DNA from: JAPLDB01 sp038206355
GTDB lineage: Bacteria > Bacteroidota > Bacteroidia > AKYH767-A > 2013-40CM-41-45
Reading direction: 5' to 3'
DNA length: 64,000 bases
Assembly: GCA_038206355.1 (NCBI GenBank)
Contig: JBBRAY010000003.1
Location: 75,280 to 139,279 of the forward strand
Positions 41,979 through 51,415 of this stretch are shown here, piece after piece; the stretch's first letter is position 1; each line of letters begins with the position of its first letter. A program made the position numbers and the translations under genes. Below the pieces are notes generated by a model that worked only from the letters and a program-made list of their open reading frames with translations, ran no database searches and was not told the origin of the DNA.

Positions 41979-43919
41979 TCACTTGATTCTCGTCAGCGAC
42001 ATTTCACGGATAGGCGCAACGACCATCGGTACTTTTTCCACAGTTACAGAACTGGTATCGAGGCCGAAGGCACGCTCTTCCGACAAACTGAAATTGCGAA
42101 GGAAAAAATAAACATCCATTATAATTTTTTCATTCACCGGTAAATCGTTTTCATAGGAGAGGAATTTTTCCATCACCACAAAACGGAAATCACCGATCAG
42201 GTTTTTTCTTCCGAGTGATTCATAACGCGAAGTAATATCCACTTCAAAATTTTTCACCAGGTCTTCCACCACTTTCCTGAACATAAAATTAATGCGCGGC
42301 TCTACACGGAAACCCAACCGGAAATCAATACGGATAATATTTCCTTTCAAAAGCTCTGTCACTTTATATTCCATTGTATAGGGTTCATACAACGTATCCA
42401 CATGCACAAACCAATATACGTCAGCACGCTTGGGTTGCTTCTGGAGGATTGAATAAATTGATTTGGCTTCTATCTCGTCCAGGTTATTTGCACTGGTGAG
42501 GTAAACAAGGTGTGTTGCATATTTAGGAATGGAAAAGTCGTGGCTCAGGTCCCGAAGCAGGTTCATGTAGTCTTTCAGTTTTACAAACTCAACAAAGCGG
42601 TTCCTGATTTTCCTGGCCTGGTACCAACTCCACATCACCGTTATCATCACAGCACTGATGAGGAAACTCACATATCCTCCATGGATAAACTTGCTGAAAT
42701 TCGCAACGAGAAAAGAAAACTCTATCGTACCGTAAACCAAAATGAAAAGTACAATCAGTTCTATCCTGTATTTTTTCATGTATAGGTAGAACACAAGCAA
42801 CGTACTCGTCATCAGCATATCGAAATTGATCGTTAGTCCATAAGCCGCTTCCATGTGCGTGCTCTCTTTGAAATAAAGCACTACGCATACACAACACACA
42901 TAAAGCAACCAGTTGATGGATGGAATATAGATCTGCCCTTTGAGGTCACTTGGAAATTTCGTGCGCACCTTCGGCCAGAAATTCAATCGCATCGCTTCAT
43001 TGATCAAGGTGAAAGACGCACTGATGAGTGCCTGACTCGCAACCACAGCGGCAAGTGTGGCAATGATCAATCCGATCCACCTGAAATTATCAGGCATCAC
43101 TGAGTAAAACGGATTTCTTTCTCCAAGTGTTTCTCCCTGGTGTGCGATCAGCCATGCGCCCTGACCGAAATAGTTGAGCAACAGCATCACTTTCACAAAT
43201 ATCCAACTGATGCGTATATTTTTTCTTCCGCAATGACCGAGGTCGCTGTACAATCCTTCGGCTCCTGTGGTGCAAAGAAACACTGCGCCCAGCAACCAGA
43301 ATCCTCCCGGATGTTCAGCGAGCAATTCATAAGCGTAATATGGATTCATCGCTTTTAATATGCCCGGATAATTGCTGAAAGACATCAGTCCCAATATACC
43401 AAGCATCAAAAACCAGATGAGCATAATGGGTCCGAAAAACCGCCCCACGAAACCGGTGCCGAATTGCTGAATGATAAAAAGTGCCGTGAGAATTGTGATG
43501 ACGATGGGAACCGTATCAATGGATTCGGTAAAGTACCGGAGTCCTTCTACTGCGGAGGAAACTGAAATCGAGGGAGTAATAATTCCATCAGCAAGTAATG
43601 CGCTGCCTCCGATGATTGTCGGGATGGCAAGCCATTTTATTTTCAGTCTTTTTACTAGCGTATAGAGCGAGAAAATTCCCCCTTCACCATTGTTATCTGC
43701 ACGAAGTGTGAGGATGACATACTTTACTGTTGTCTGCAGTGTCAGCGTCCAGAAAATGCAGGAGATTCCGCCAAGTACCACATCAGCGTTGATGGGTTGC
43801 TGTCCGACAATTGCTTTTAATACATAGAGCGGTGACGTACCGATGTCGCCATAAATAATCCCAAGCGTAATGAGCAAACCGGCGGCACTGACTGTATTGA
43901 TTGAATGTTTGCTGCTCAC
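41979..43919 (-). CDS. kup: KUP-family potassium transporter
   Basis: 646 residues: about twelve membrane helices in the first 430 and a cytoplasmic tail of about 200. The start GLLITLGIIYGDIGTSPLYVLKAI is the KUP signature, and GGEGG-type DNNGEGGIFSLYTLVKRL follows helix 2. KUP proteins take up K+ with protons. A strong promoter match lies upstream. The gene stands next to mnmG, transcribed divergently. Confidence 0.96.
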   Translation of the reverse strand: MSSKHSINTVSAAGLLITLGIIYGDIGTSPLYVLKAIVGQQPINADVVLGGISCIFWTLTLQTTVKYVILTLRADNNGEGGIFSLYTLVKRLKIKWLAIPTIIGGSALLADGIITPSISVSSAVEGLRYFTESIDTVPIVITILTALFIIQQFGTGFVGRFFGPIMLIWFLMLGILGLMSFSNYPGILKAMNPYYAYELLAEHPGGFWLLGAVFLCTTGAEGLYSDLGHCGRKNIRISWIFVKVMLLLNYFGQGAWLIAHQGETLGERNPFYSVMPDNFRWIGLIIATLAAVVASQALISASFTLINEAMRLNFWPKVRTKFPSDLKGQIYIPSINWLLYVCCVCVVLYFKESTHMEAAYGLTINFDMLMTSTLLVFYLYMKKYRIELIVLFILVYGTIEFSFLVANFSKFIHGGYVSFLISAVMITVMWSWYQARKIRNRFVEFVKLKDYMNLLRDLSHDFSIPKYATHLVYLTSANNLDEIEAKSIYSILQKQPKRADVYWFVHVDTLYEPYTMEYKVTELLKGNIIRIDFRLGFRVEPRINFMFRKVVEDLVKNFEVDITSRYESLGRKNLIGDFRFVVMEKFLSYENDLPVNEKIIMDVYFFLRNFSLSEERAFGLDTSSVTVEKVPMVVAPIREMSLTRIK

Positions 43920-43938
43920 TCTAAAAAATAATGGGATG

Positions 43939-43969
43939 CAAAAGTAGTTCAGTTGAGATCATGAACAAA
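43939..43969 (-). promoter_or_regulatory. Consensus Bacteroidota promoter of kup
   Basis: On the minus strand TTTG (43969-43966), a 19-nt spacer, and TACTTTTG (43946-43939): an exact TTTG-N19-TAnnTTTG match, 19 nt upstream of the kup start codon. Confidence 0.7.
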
Positions 43970-44081
43970 GATTTGAATTGACTTTATTATTTGTACGTGT
44001 TGCTGTGGCATTACAGTTACGATAGATGACCACTGAGAAACATTTGTAATCAATAAATTTTTTCGTTGCCACAACAACGGC

Positions 44082-44089
44082 TAACTTTG
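44082..44089 (+). promoter_or_regulatory. Promoter -7 element of mnmG
   Basis: TAACTTTG, exact TAnnTTTG, only 4 nt before the ATG, so the transcript would be leaderless or nearly so. No good -33 element. Confidence 0.45.
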
Positions 44090-44093
44090 CACC

Positions 44094-45956
44094 ATGCAAT
44101 CAGGTTATGATGTAATTGTTGTGGGGGCAGGTCATGCCGGCTGCGAAGCTGCTGCTGCTGCCGCAAACATGGGATCCAAAGTTCTTTTGATCACCATGAA
44201 CATGCAAACCATTGCACAAATGAGCTGCAATCCTGCTATGGGCGGAATAGCTAAAGGTCAGATAGTCAGGGAGATAGATGCGATTGGAGGCTATTCAGGG
44301 ATTGTTACTGACAGGACAATGATTCAATTCCGCATGTTGAATAAGTCCAAGGGACCTGCGGTATGGAGCCCGCGCGCACAGAGTGACAGGATGTTATTTG
44401 CAATTGAGTGGAGGGAGATGCTTGAACAAACAGTCAATGTTGATTTCTGGCAGGACATGGTAAAGGAACTAATTGTGAGTGGAGATCGGGTTACAGGTGT
44501 CAGAACCAGCATGGGTATGGAGTTTCAGGCCAAGAGCGTGGTGCTTACCAATGGAACATTTTTAAATGGATTAATACACATTGGAGAAAAGCAATTTGGC
44601 GGTGGCAGGGCCGGAGAAAAAGCTGCATCCGGAATTACAGAACAGTTGGTATCACTGGGTTTCAGGAGTGGCAGAATGAAAACAGGTACGCCACCACGTC
44701 TGGATGGCAGGTCGCTTGATTATTCAAAAATGGAAATTCAGGACGGCGATGCTGAGCCGGGAAAATTTTCTTATACCGATACCCCTGCTCTCAAGAAACA
44801 AAGACCTTGTTTTATAACATACACCAACGATAAGGTTCATGAAGCGCTCAAGGAAGGATTTGAACAATCACCGATGTTTGCGGGACGCATACAGGGAATT
44901 GGCCCGAGGTATTGTCCATCTATTGAAGATAAGATTAATCGTTTTGCTGACAGAGAACGGCATCAGCTATTTGTGGAGCCTGAGGGATGGAACACCGTTG
45001 AAATTTATCTGAATGGCTTCAGCACTTCATTACCGGAGAATGTACAGCAAAAAGCATTACAGTTAATTCCCGGACTAGAGAAGGCAAAAATGTTTCGCCC
45101 TGGCTACGCTATTGAATACGATTATTTTCCGCCCGATCAATTGTCATTGTCACTTGAAACAAAGCTATTGAAGAACCTTTATTTTGCCGGTCAGATCAAT
45201 GGTACAACAGGATATGAAGAAGCCGCTTGTCAGGGCTTAATGGCGGGGATTAATGCCCATTTAAAAATAAACGATAAGGACGAGTTTATTTTAAAGCGCT
45301 CAGAAGCCTATATTGGAGTATTGATTGACGATCTGGTAACAAAAGGCACAGATGAGCCTTATAGGATGTTTACTTCACGTGCCGAGTTCCGTACATTACT
45401 TCGGCAGGATAATGCAGATATACGACTTACTGAAACCGCATTCAAAGTAGGAATTGCCAGATCCGAGCAACTGGTGAAGGTTTCTGAAAAGATTAAGGAT
45501 ACCGCCAAGGTCCTTCAATTTCTTAAAACAACTTCTATTGAGCCGGAAGAGATTAATGATTTTCTTGTTTCACGTGGAACAGAACCGGTAAAACAAAGAC
45601 AAAAGCTATACAATGTATTGCTTCGACCCCAGGTAAATATTTCTGATTTTAATCTTTTACCGGCCTTTCAAAATTTTATAGCTGAAATTGGTAATCCGGA
45701 AGCCATTCTACAGGCTGAGATATTGGCCAAATACGATACCTATCTCGAAAAAGAAAAAGAAATGGTATTGAGGGTGGAACGGAATGAGAATTTCCCCCTT
45801 AGGGATGATTTTGATTATTCCCAAATCAGTTCTCTTTCAACAGAAGCACGGAAAAAATTATCAGTGATTAAACCACGAACCTTAGGTCAGGCCGCAAGAA
45901 TAAGCGGTGTTTCCCCTTCAGATATCTCAATTCTGATGGTGCACCTAAAAGATTAA
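44094..45956 (+). CDS. mnmG: tRNA uridine-5-carboxymethylaminomethyl modification enzyme MnmG
   Basis: 620 residues, normal length. MnmG with MnmE modifies the wobble uridine of certain tRNAs using FAD. The FAD-binding GxGxxG is in VVGAGHAGCEAAAA, and CNPAMGGIAKG, QFRMLNKSKGPAVWSPRAQ, TGTPPRLDGRS and GQINGTTGYEEAACQG are family signatures. The C-terminal ARISGVSPSDI helix domain is intact. Its stop codon abuts a parS-like palindrome. mnmG (gidA) is origin-linked in many bacteria. Confidence 0.98.
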   Translation: MQSGYDVIVVGAGHAGCEAAAAAANMGSKVLLITMNMQTIAQMSCNPAMGGIAKGQIVREIDAIGGYSGIVTDRTMIQFRMLNKSKGPAVWSPRAQSDRMLFAIEWREMLEQTVNVDFWQDMVKELIVSGDRVTGVRTSMGMEFQAKSVVLTNGTFLNGLIHIGEKQFGGGRAGEKAASGITEQLVSLGFRSGRMKTGTPPRLDGRSLDYSKMEIQDGDAEPGKFSYTDTPALKKQRPCFITYTNDKVHEALKEGFEQSPMFAGRIQGIGPRYCPSIEDKINRFADRERHQLFVEPEGWNTVEIYLNGFSTSLPENVQQKALQLIPGLEKAKMFRPGYAIEYDYFPPDQLSLSLETKLLKNLYFAGQINGTTGYEEAACQGLMAGINAHLKINDKDEFILKRSEAYIGVLIDDLVTKGTDEPYRMFTSRAEFRTLLRQDNADIRLTETAFKVGIARSEQLVKVSEKIKDTAKVLQFLKTTSIEPEEINDFLVSRGTEPVKQRQKLYNVLLRPQVNISDFNLLPAFQNFIAEIGNPEAILQAEILAKYDTYLEKEKEMVLRVERNENFPLRDDFDYSQISSLSTEARKKLSVIKPRTLGQAARISGVSPSDISILMVHLKD

Positions 45957-45972
45957 TGTTCCACGTGGAACA
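45957..45972. promoter_or_regulatory. parS-like centromere site
   Basis: TGTTCCACGTGGAACA, a perfect 16-bp palindrome. It differs at one position from the ParB-binding parS consensus TGTTNCACGTGAAACA and matches the form found in Pseudomonas. It fills exactly the gap between the convergent stop codons of mnmG (45954-45956) and the receiver-kinase (45975-45973); with the two stops the palindrome extends to 22 bp. No T-run accompanies it, which speaks against a terminator. Confidence 0.75.
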
Positions 45973-47097
45973 TTACTTATTCCATGTAAATTTAAAGGTT
46001 GTTCCATTTCCAAACTCAGATTCAACCCAAACCTTTCCGCCTTGTTGTTCAATAATCTTTTTAACAATAGTGAGGCCAATTCCCGTACTTTCTTGTTTGT
46101 CCTTTGATTGTAGCGTCTGGAATACTCCGAATATCTTTTCAAAATGCTCCGGTTTAATTCCCATACCATTATCAGCAATTGTAAATTCATAATGCTTACC
46201 GGTATCCTGGCATTTAATTTTAACCTCCGCTTTTTCTTTGTTATTATATTTTATTGCATTTGAGATAAGGTTCTGAAAAACCTCATGCAATTTAATTTTC
46301 TCATCGAATATAACAGGGAGCTTATCAGGATACTCAATGCTTACGTGATCCGGAACAGAAAGTAAATCAATGATATTTGCGATTACTTCTGAAATTGCAA
46401 CTGTTTCCTTTTCAGTTTTATTATTCGCCATTCTTGAATAATGCAATATTCCATCAATAAGGTTCTGCATTCTTGAGGTCCTGCTTTTCACCATGTCGAG
46501 CAGGTCCCTTACTTCAGGCTTTAAATCTGTACCTAATTCATCCTCTAAAAAAGTAGTGACGCTTGAAAGTCCCCTCAACGGCGCTTTCAAATCATGAGAA
46601 ACAATATATACAAACTCATCAAGTTGCTTATTAATTTGCCTTGTTTTTTCTACATAAATCTGCAGCTCTTGATTTGAACGGTAAAGTTTTTCAAATACAC
46701 CAACCTTGGCTTTTACAATATTTATATCAAGTGGCTTATGGAGATAATCAACTGCTCCTTCTTCATAACCCTGCAATGTGTACTTTTCTTCTTTGCTGAT
46801 CGCAGTAACAAATATAATTGCAATGTCCTTCGTAGTGGGGTTCTCTTTCAATATTCTGGCTACTTCAAAGCCATCCATATCCGGCATTTGAACGTCGAGT
46901 AATATCACCGCAATCTTTTCTTCAATGGCGATCTTCAACGCTTCATTACCCCCGTGTGCCTTAAGAATCTTACGGGTAGGATGCTCCAATATACTTTCAA
47001 GTGAAATAAGATTTTCATCTTTATCGTCCACAAGCAAAATATTTACAACCTGGTTTGCTATAACTACTTCATTTGTTTTCTCAGTAATGACTGCCAT
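45973..47097 (-). CDS. Receiver-histidine kinase hybrid
   Basis: 374 residues, no membrane segment. An N-terminal receiver domain (about 15-135) has phosphoacceptor Asp in VILLDVQMPDMDGFE and the Lys in YLHKPLD. A short linker leads to a HisKA domain with YIVSHDLKAPLRGLSS (phospho-His) and an HATPase with NLISNAIKYNN, DNGMGI and STGIGLTIVKKI. It is the last gene of the minus-strand operon of receptor, YfiR-like protein and hybrid kinase, 21 bp after the hybrid kinase. It probably takes phosphate from its receivers and passes it on. It ends against the parS-like site. Confidence 0.92.
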   Translation of the reverse strand: MAVITEKTNEVVIANQVVNILLVDDKDENLISLESILEHPTRKILKAHGGNEALKIAIEEKIAVILLDVQMPDMDGFEVARILKENPTTKDIAIIFVTAISKEEKYTLQGYEEGAVDYLHKPLDINIVKAKVGVFEKLYRSNQELQIYVEKTRQINKQLDEFVYIVSHDLKAPLRGLSSVTTFLEDELGTDLKPEVRDLLDMVKSRTSRMQNLIDGILHYSRMANNKTEKETVAISEVIANIIDLLSVPDHVSIEYPDKLPVIFDEKIKLHEVFQNLISNAIKYNNKEKAEVKIKCQDTGKHYEFTIADNGMGIKPEHFEKIFGVFQTLQSKDKQESTGIGLTIVKKIIEQQGGKVWVESEFGNGTTFKFTWNK

Positions 47098-47118
47098 AGA
47101 TTTATATCTATTTGATTT

Positions 47119-50100
47119 TCAACTATTTAACAATTTTTCAAGCATAATAATAAGCGTTTCTGAATCGGTTGGCTTACTTAAATATTCACTGGCACCGATT
47201 TCGATACACTTCTCCTTTGTACCTGATAATGCATTCGCGGTTAGTGCAATTATTGGTAATTTCTTCCATCTTTCCTGAGATCTGATTTCTGCTATAGCTT
47301 CATATCCATCCATCACAGGCATCATGATGTCCATTAAAACTAATTCTATACCCGGATTTGACTTCAACTTTTCAATTGCCTCGCTTCCATCGCTTGCGAT
47401 AATCACATTCATGTCTCTCTCTTTCAATATTGCACTGATAGAATAAATATTTCTCATGTCATCGTCCGTGATGAGTACTGATCTGCCTTTTAAATTATTT
47501 ACCAATTCCACCTCCCCATTAACAATATCATTCACGCCTTCATCGGTAGTTGTTTCTCTCCAGAGCATATTCAATTTATCCGCTATGTGTTGTTCAGCTT
47601 CCTCTACAATGCCGACGAATGAAAATTCTCCAAAAAATATTTTCTGTTCCAGGCTTAATTCATACTTATGAATGACCAGAAAAGGAATAGAGGCCAGGTG
47701 TTGTTTGCCTTCGACCCATGTAATCAGCTCCTTCAATTCATTCCATTCGTTGGTGTTTTTCAAACCCACAAGTACGCCGTCAAAATGTTCCTTGTTAAGG
47801 AGAATGCTTTTAGCAAGTTCAATGGTGCTTACATCCCTGTATTTACAGTTAAAAGACTTTGCCAAAATTTCCTTTGCCGATTTTGTTTTTGATCCATCTG
47901 AATCAATTATCAAAAAATTCTTCAACGCCTCCGACAATGATTTCTCAATGCAATTAAAGGCCTTGCTCATTTCAGTCCTGTCAAGCGGTTTACGCAAATA
48001 AGAAAGCGCACCCAATTGAATTCCCGCGTTACCATTATCCTGTGCCGACATTACATGAACAGGGATGTGGTTTAATGATTTGTCTTCTTTGAGCCGTTTC
48101 AACACCGTCAATCCATCCATTACCTGCAACTGCATATCAAGAAATATCGCTGTAGGGTGATATTGCGCGGCATATTTAAGAGCCAAATCTCCTTTATTTG
48201 TAACGATTGTTTTAAAGTTTTTTTCATGCGAATAATCTACCAGCAGCTTTGCAAAACCGGCATCGTCTTCAACAATGAGTAAAATATTGTCACTGATACT
48301 TAAATTATTCCTATCATCAGTTATTGAATATTCAGCTATTGCAGGAATTATTACGTCAGACAAACTTTCTGATTTCTCAATTAAACGATCCGTACTATCC
48401 GCTTCAACTGCTATACCATTACCGGAAATAAATTCTGTATCGAGAGGTAAATAGACATAAAAGGAACTTCCTGCACCACCTTTACTCTTCAGTTTCATTT
48501 CACCTCCAAGCAACCCTACCAGCATCTTTGAAATTGAAAGCCCGAGTCCTGTACCGCCATATTTTCGGATGGTAGAGCCATCTGCTTGCTGAAATGCTTC
48601 AAAAATATCTTTTTGTTTTTCTACGGGGATTCCTATACCGGTGTCTTGCACAGAAAACTCAATAACACTTTTTGATTCCTGTAAAGTTTTTGAATTGAAC
48701 TCTACTGAATGTTCGGCCGGCTTAATTCGCAGCGTAACAGTTCCGCCTGCGGGAGTAAACTTAAGCGCATTAGACAGCAGGTTCTTGATCACTTGCTCTA
48801 ACCGGAACTGATCCGTCATAAACTCATCAGGCAAACCGGTATGCAGTTCAGTTTGAAGATCAATTTTCTTATCACCGGCAATCGGAGAAAACAGATCAAG
48901 CAGATCATTTTTTATTTGTCTGATGCTTGCGCTCTGCAACATGAGCTCAACCTTTCCTGCTTCTATTTTCGACAAGTCAAGAATATCGTTAATGAGCGAC
49001 AGCAGGTCTTTGCCTGATTTATGTATGACTCTTGCGTACTCAATTTCCTTTATGGTGAGGGTTTTATTTTTATTCTCTTCGAGAAGACGTGCAAGGATCA
49101 GTACGCTGTTCAGTGGGGTCCTGAGTTCATGCGACATGTTGGCAAGGAACTCTGATTTGTACTTGCTGCTCTGCTCCAGTTCGCCGGCCTTTATCTCCAG
49201 TGCCTCTGTAGCTTCCCCGAGGCGTTCATTCTGCGATTGCAGCAGTTCCGCCTTTATCTTAAGGTCATCATTCCGTGATTTTAATTCTTCTTTTGATGCG
49301 CGCAGCAATTCACCCTGAACAGAAAGCTCATCATTGGTCTTCCTTAATTTTTCTTCCTGTGACTTTAACTGATCGGCCTGGAACTGGGTTTCTTCAAGTA
49401 AATTCTTCGTGATCGTATTGGCAATAGATGATGCCATAACAGAACCGATGATTTCACCGATGCGGGACATGAATGCAACCTCGTACGAATGAAATGCACC
49501 GAATGAACTAAACTCAATTGCTCCGTAAACAGTTCCCTGGTGCGTTACAGGCACTACCAGCAATTGGGTAGTCGTAAATCCGCCGATACCCGATTCAACT
49601 TTAAAGTTTTCCTGTGGAACATCTTTAATATGGATTACCTTTTCATTCCTGATGGCTTGTCCTACAAAACCTTCACCCAATTCAAGTGATCTCTTATGAC
49701 TGGCAGGGAGAGCATATCCTGAAATAAGACGTATTCTCCTTTGCCGTGTAATTGCATTCTCCTCAAAAAGATAAAAACCAGCGCAACTGGCATGGATATA
49801 TTCGGTAAGTGTTTTCAATAAACCATCAGACAATTTTTCAATCCCTTCGGTGTTTTCTCTCAGCACCTGATTAATTTCCGCAATGCCGGTTGCTTCCCAG
49901 TTTCGCAATTTATTTTCCTGCTCCGCTCCTTTTAACCCTTCCCGCATTTGCAACAAAGCATTTCCGAGTTTATCTTTCTTGCTGAGTGGTTGAAATTCTG
50001 CTTCAAAATTTCCGTCACCGATACTATTTGCAAACTGAGCTGTACGCTCCACGCTCCCAACGAGTGTTTTTACCGCTTCAACCATTTGCCCTACGGCATT

Positions 50101-50862
50101 TTCCCTTGCCGAAAGTTGTATTTCCGGAATTTCACCTTTACCCATTTGCCTGATGTAATTTTTCAACTTCATCACCGGAACGATGATGCTGTTGGATAAA
50201 TAAAATCCTGCCAGCAAAACCACTATGATGATCATGATTGCAATTCCGAGTACGCTCCACATGAGGTTGCGGGAAGCCTGAATCATTTTACCATGAGAAA
50301 AATCCGCCTGTGTCCTGCGACTGATAATGACTTTGTTCAGCGTAGCCATAATCTGAGCGGTGCGTGGGAGAATCTGAGTTTCCAGAATTTCCTCAGCACC
50401 AAATTTTGTTACCGGATCTTCATAATCGTCGAAACGATTGAGCGAATACATGATCTTTTTTTCATAACCAATAAGCTCGTCAAAGTTTTTAAAAAGCGAT
50501 TCAAGGGTGTCCTGTTGCTTGGCATTGTTCCACAACGTCATGGTTGCAAGCAGTTCACCTTTCAGCTGAGGATAATCCGTTTCATGGATTTTTTTTAACT
50601 TTACTTTATCTTCCCATGCACTTTGCAGATGCACCCAGTTCGTGGTCAGCATTTTTGAATTTATGACCATGAGGTTTACGTTCTCAAGCATCTGCAAGGA
50701 AGGAACATCAACGGTCATTATTACGGTTGATGCATCCTGGTTTCTTGAAATAATTACGGTGCTGTATATGGCATTAAAAACAGATATCCCAATGAGTACA
50801 ATAAAGACCAGGTAAATTTCAATATCAATACTTGTAGAATCCCTTTTCATAATTTTACGCAT
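47119..50862 (-). CDS. Hybrid sensor histidine kinase with HAMP, GAF and three receiver domains
   Basis: 1247 residues. In order: membrane helix (about 15-33), periplasmic helical sensor (about 35-200), second membrane helix (about 203-225), HAMP (about 226-290), GAF (about 345-490), a coiled coil of Leu/Glu-rich heptads, HisKA with LANMSHELRTPLNSVL, HATPase with NLLSNALKFTPAGG, DTGIGI and GTGLGLSISK, then three receivers. Receiver 1 (LLIVEDD, IFLDMQLQVMDG) and receiver 3 (LITDDD, LVLMDIMMPVMDG) look active. Receiver 2 (FLIIDSDGS, FDGVLVGLKN) lacks the phosphoacceptor Asp. It shares a TAATG overlap with the stop of the YfiR-like gene. Likely senses through YfiR or the TonB receptor. Confidence 0.92.
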   Translation of the reverse strand: MRKIMKRDSTSIDIEIYLVFIVLIGISVFNAIYSTVIISRNQDASTVIMTVDVPSLQMLENVNLMVINSKMLTTNWVHLQSAWEDKVKLKKIHETDYPQLKGELLATMTLWNNAKQQDTLESLFKNFDELIGYEKKIMYSLNRFDDYEDPVTKFGAEEILETQILPRTAQIMATLNKVIISRRTQADFSHGKMIQASRNLMWSVLGIAIMIIIVVLLAGFYLSNSIIVPVMKLKNYIRQMGKGEIPEIQLSARENAVGQMVEAVKTLVGSVERTAQFANSIGDGNFEAEFQPLSKKDKLGNALLQMREGLKGAEQENKLRNWEATGIAEINQVLRENTEGIEKLSDGLLKTLTEYIHASCAGFYLFEENAITRQRRIRLISGYALPASHKRSLELGEGFVGQAIRNEKVIHIKDVPQENFKVESGIGGFTTTQLLVVPVTHQGTVYGAIEFSSFGAFHSYEVAFMSRIGEIIGSVMASSIANTITKNLLEETQFQADQLKSQEEKLRKTNDELSVQGELLRASKEELKSRNDDLKIKAELLQSQNERLGEATEALEIKAGELEQSSKYKSEFLANMSHELRTPLNSVLILARLLEENKNKTLTIKEIEYARVIHKSGKDLLSLINDILDLSKIEAGKVELMLQSASIRQIKNDLLDLFSPIAGDKKIDLQTELHTGLPDEFMTDQFRLEQVIKNLLSNALKFTPAGGTVTLRIKPAEHSVEFNSKTLQESKSVIEFSVQDTGIGIPVEKQKDIFEAFQQADGSTIRKYGGTGLGLSISKMLVGLLGGEMKLKSKGGAGSSFYVYLPLDTEFISGNGIAVEADSTDRLIEKSESLSDVIIPAIAEYSITDDRNNLSISDNILLIVEDDAGFAKLLVDYSHEKNFKTIVTNKGDLALKYAAQYHPTAIFLDMQLQVMDGLTVLKRLKEDKSLNHIPVHVMSAQDNGNAGIQLGALSYLRKPLDRTEMSKAFNCIEKSLSEALKNFLIIDSDGSKTKSAKEILAKSFNCKYRDVSTIELAKSILLNKEHFDGVLVGLKNTNEWNELKELITWVEGKQHLASIPFLVIHKYELSLEQKIFFGEFSFVGIVEEAEQHIADKLNMLWRETTTDEGVNDIVNGEVELVNNLKGRSVLITDDDMRNIYSISAILKERDMNVIIASDGSEAIEKLKSNPGIELVLMDIMMPVMDGYEAIAEIRSQERWKKLPIIALTANALSGTKEKCIEIGASEYLSKPTDSETLIIMLEKLLNS

Positions 50863-51407
50863 TAGTGTACGGCAATAGCAAGCGCAAGAAGTTGTCCGGA
50901 CAATTTAACCCCACCATTTTTAACCATAGCCTGATTTACTTCAAACCGGATTTTATTGTCGAGCGTAACCAGGTTTATCGCTGCTGATCTCGGGGCTTCA
51001 TCAGAAATAATAAGGACTCCCTTGCCGGCATACTTCTTCTCTATCTGTTCCAGTTTATTTGACCTTGAGCGCGGCACAATTATTATCTGACAATAATCTT
51101 CGCCATCAGGATCAAGCTTTTTAATCACTATTTTTTTATCTCCAACTTTCTTTTGTTGTGCAATTAATTCCATTGGTACTGCTATCTCGGATTCACCAAT
51201 GATTCCGATTACAAATGCGTCTCCGGCTACCGACTTAGGCCATTCCACATACTTGGTAAAATTGAAAACGAACATGGCCTTGATCTGGTATTCGTTGCCT
51301 TCCATACCCGCGCCCACAGGCTTGAATGCAGTAAATGCAAAAGCTGCGTATAGAAAAAATAATTTCCATCGCAACTTTGAATATTTATATGTTCCAATTG
51401 ACAACAT
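50862..51407 (-). CDS. YfiR-like periplasmic protein (DUF4154)
   Basis: 181 residues. A signal-like hydrophobic segment (about 15-33) precedes the DUF4154/YfiR fold: YQIKAMFVFNFTKYVEWP at the start, FVIGIIGESEIA, CQIIIVPRSRSNKL, GVLIISDEAP and IRFEVNQAMVKNGGVKLSGQLLALA at the end. In Pseudomonas YfiR is a periplasmic repressor of a membrane diguanylate cyclase. Here the downstream partner is a hybrid kinase, its stop codon overlapping that gene's start, so it probably tunes the kinase. The TonB-dependent receptor gene lies 8 bp upstream. Confidence 0.88.
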   Translation of the reverse strand: MLSIGTYKYSKLRWKLFFLYAAFAFTAFKPVGAGMEGNEYQIKAMFVFNFTKYVEWPKSVAGDAFVIGIIGESEIAVPMELIAQQKKVGDKKIVIKKLDPDGEDYCQIIIVPRSRSNKLEQIEKKYAGKGVLIISDEAPRSAAINLVTLDNKIRFEVNQAMVKNGGVKLSGQLLALAIAVH

Positions 51408-51415
51408 GGTATAAA

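Noticed and set aside
45955..45974. Palindrome after mnmG as a transcription terminator
   Set aside because: It has no loop, no T-run on either side and matches parS far better.
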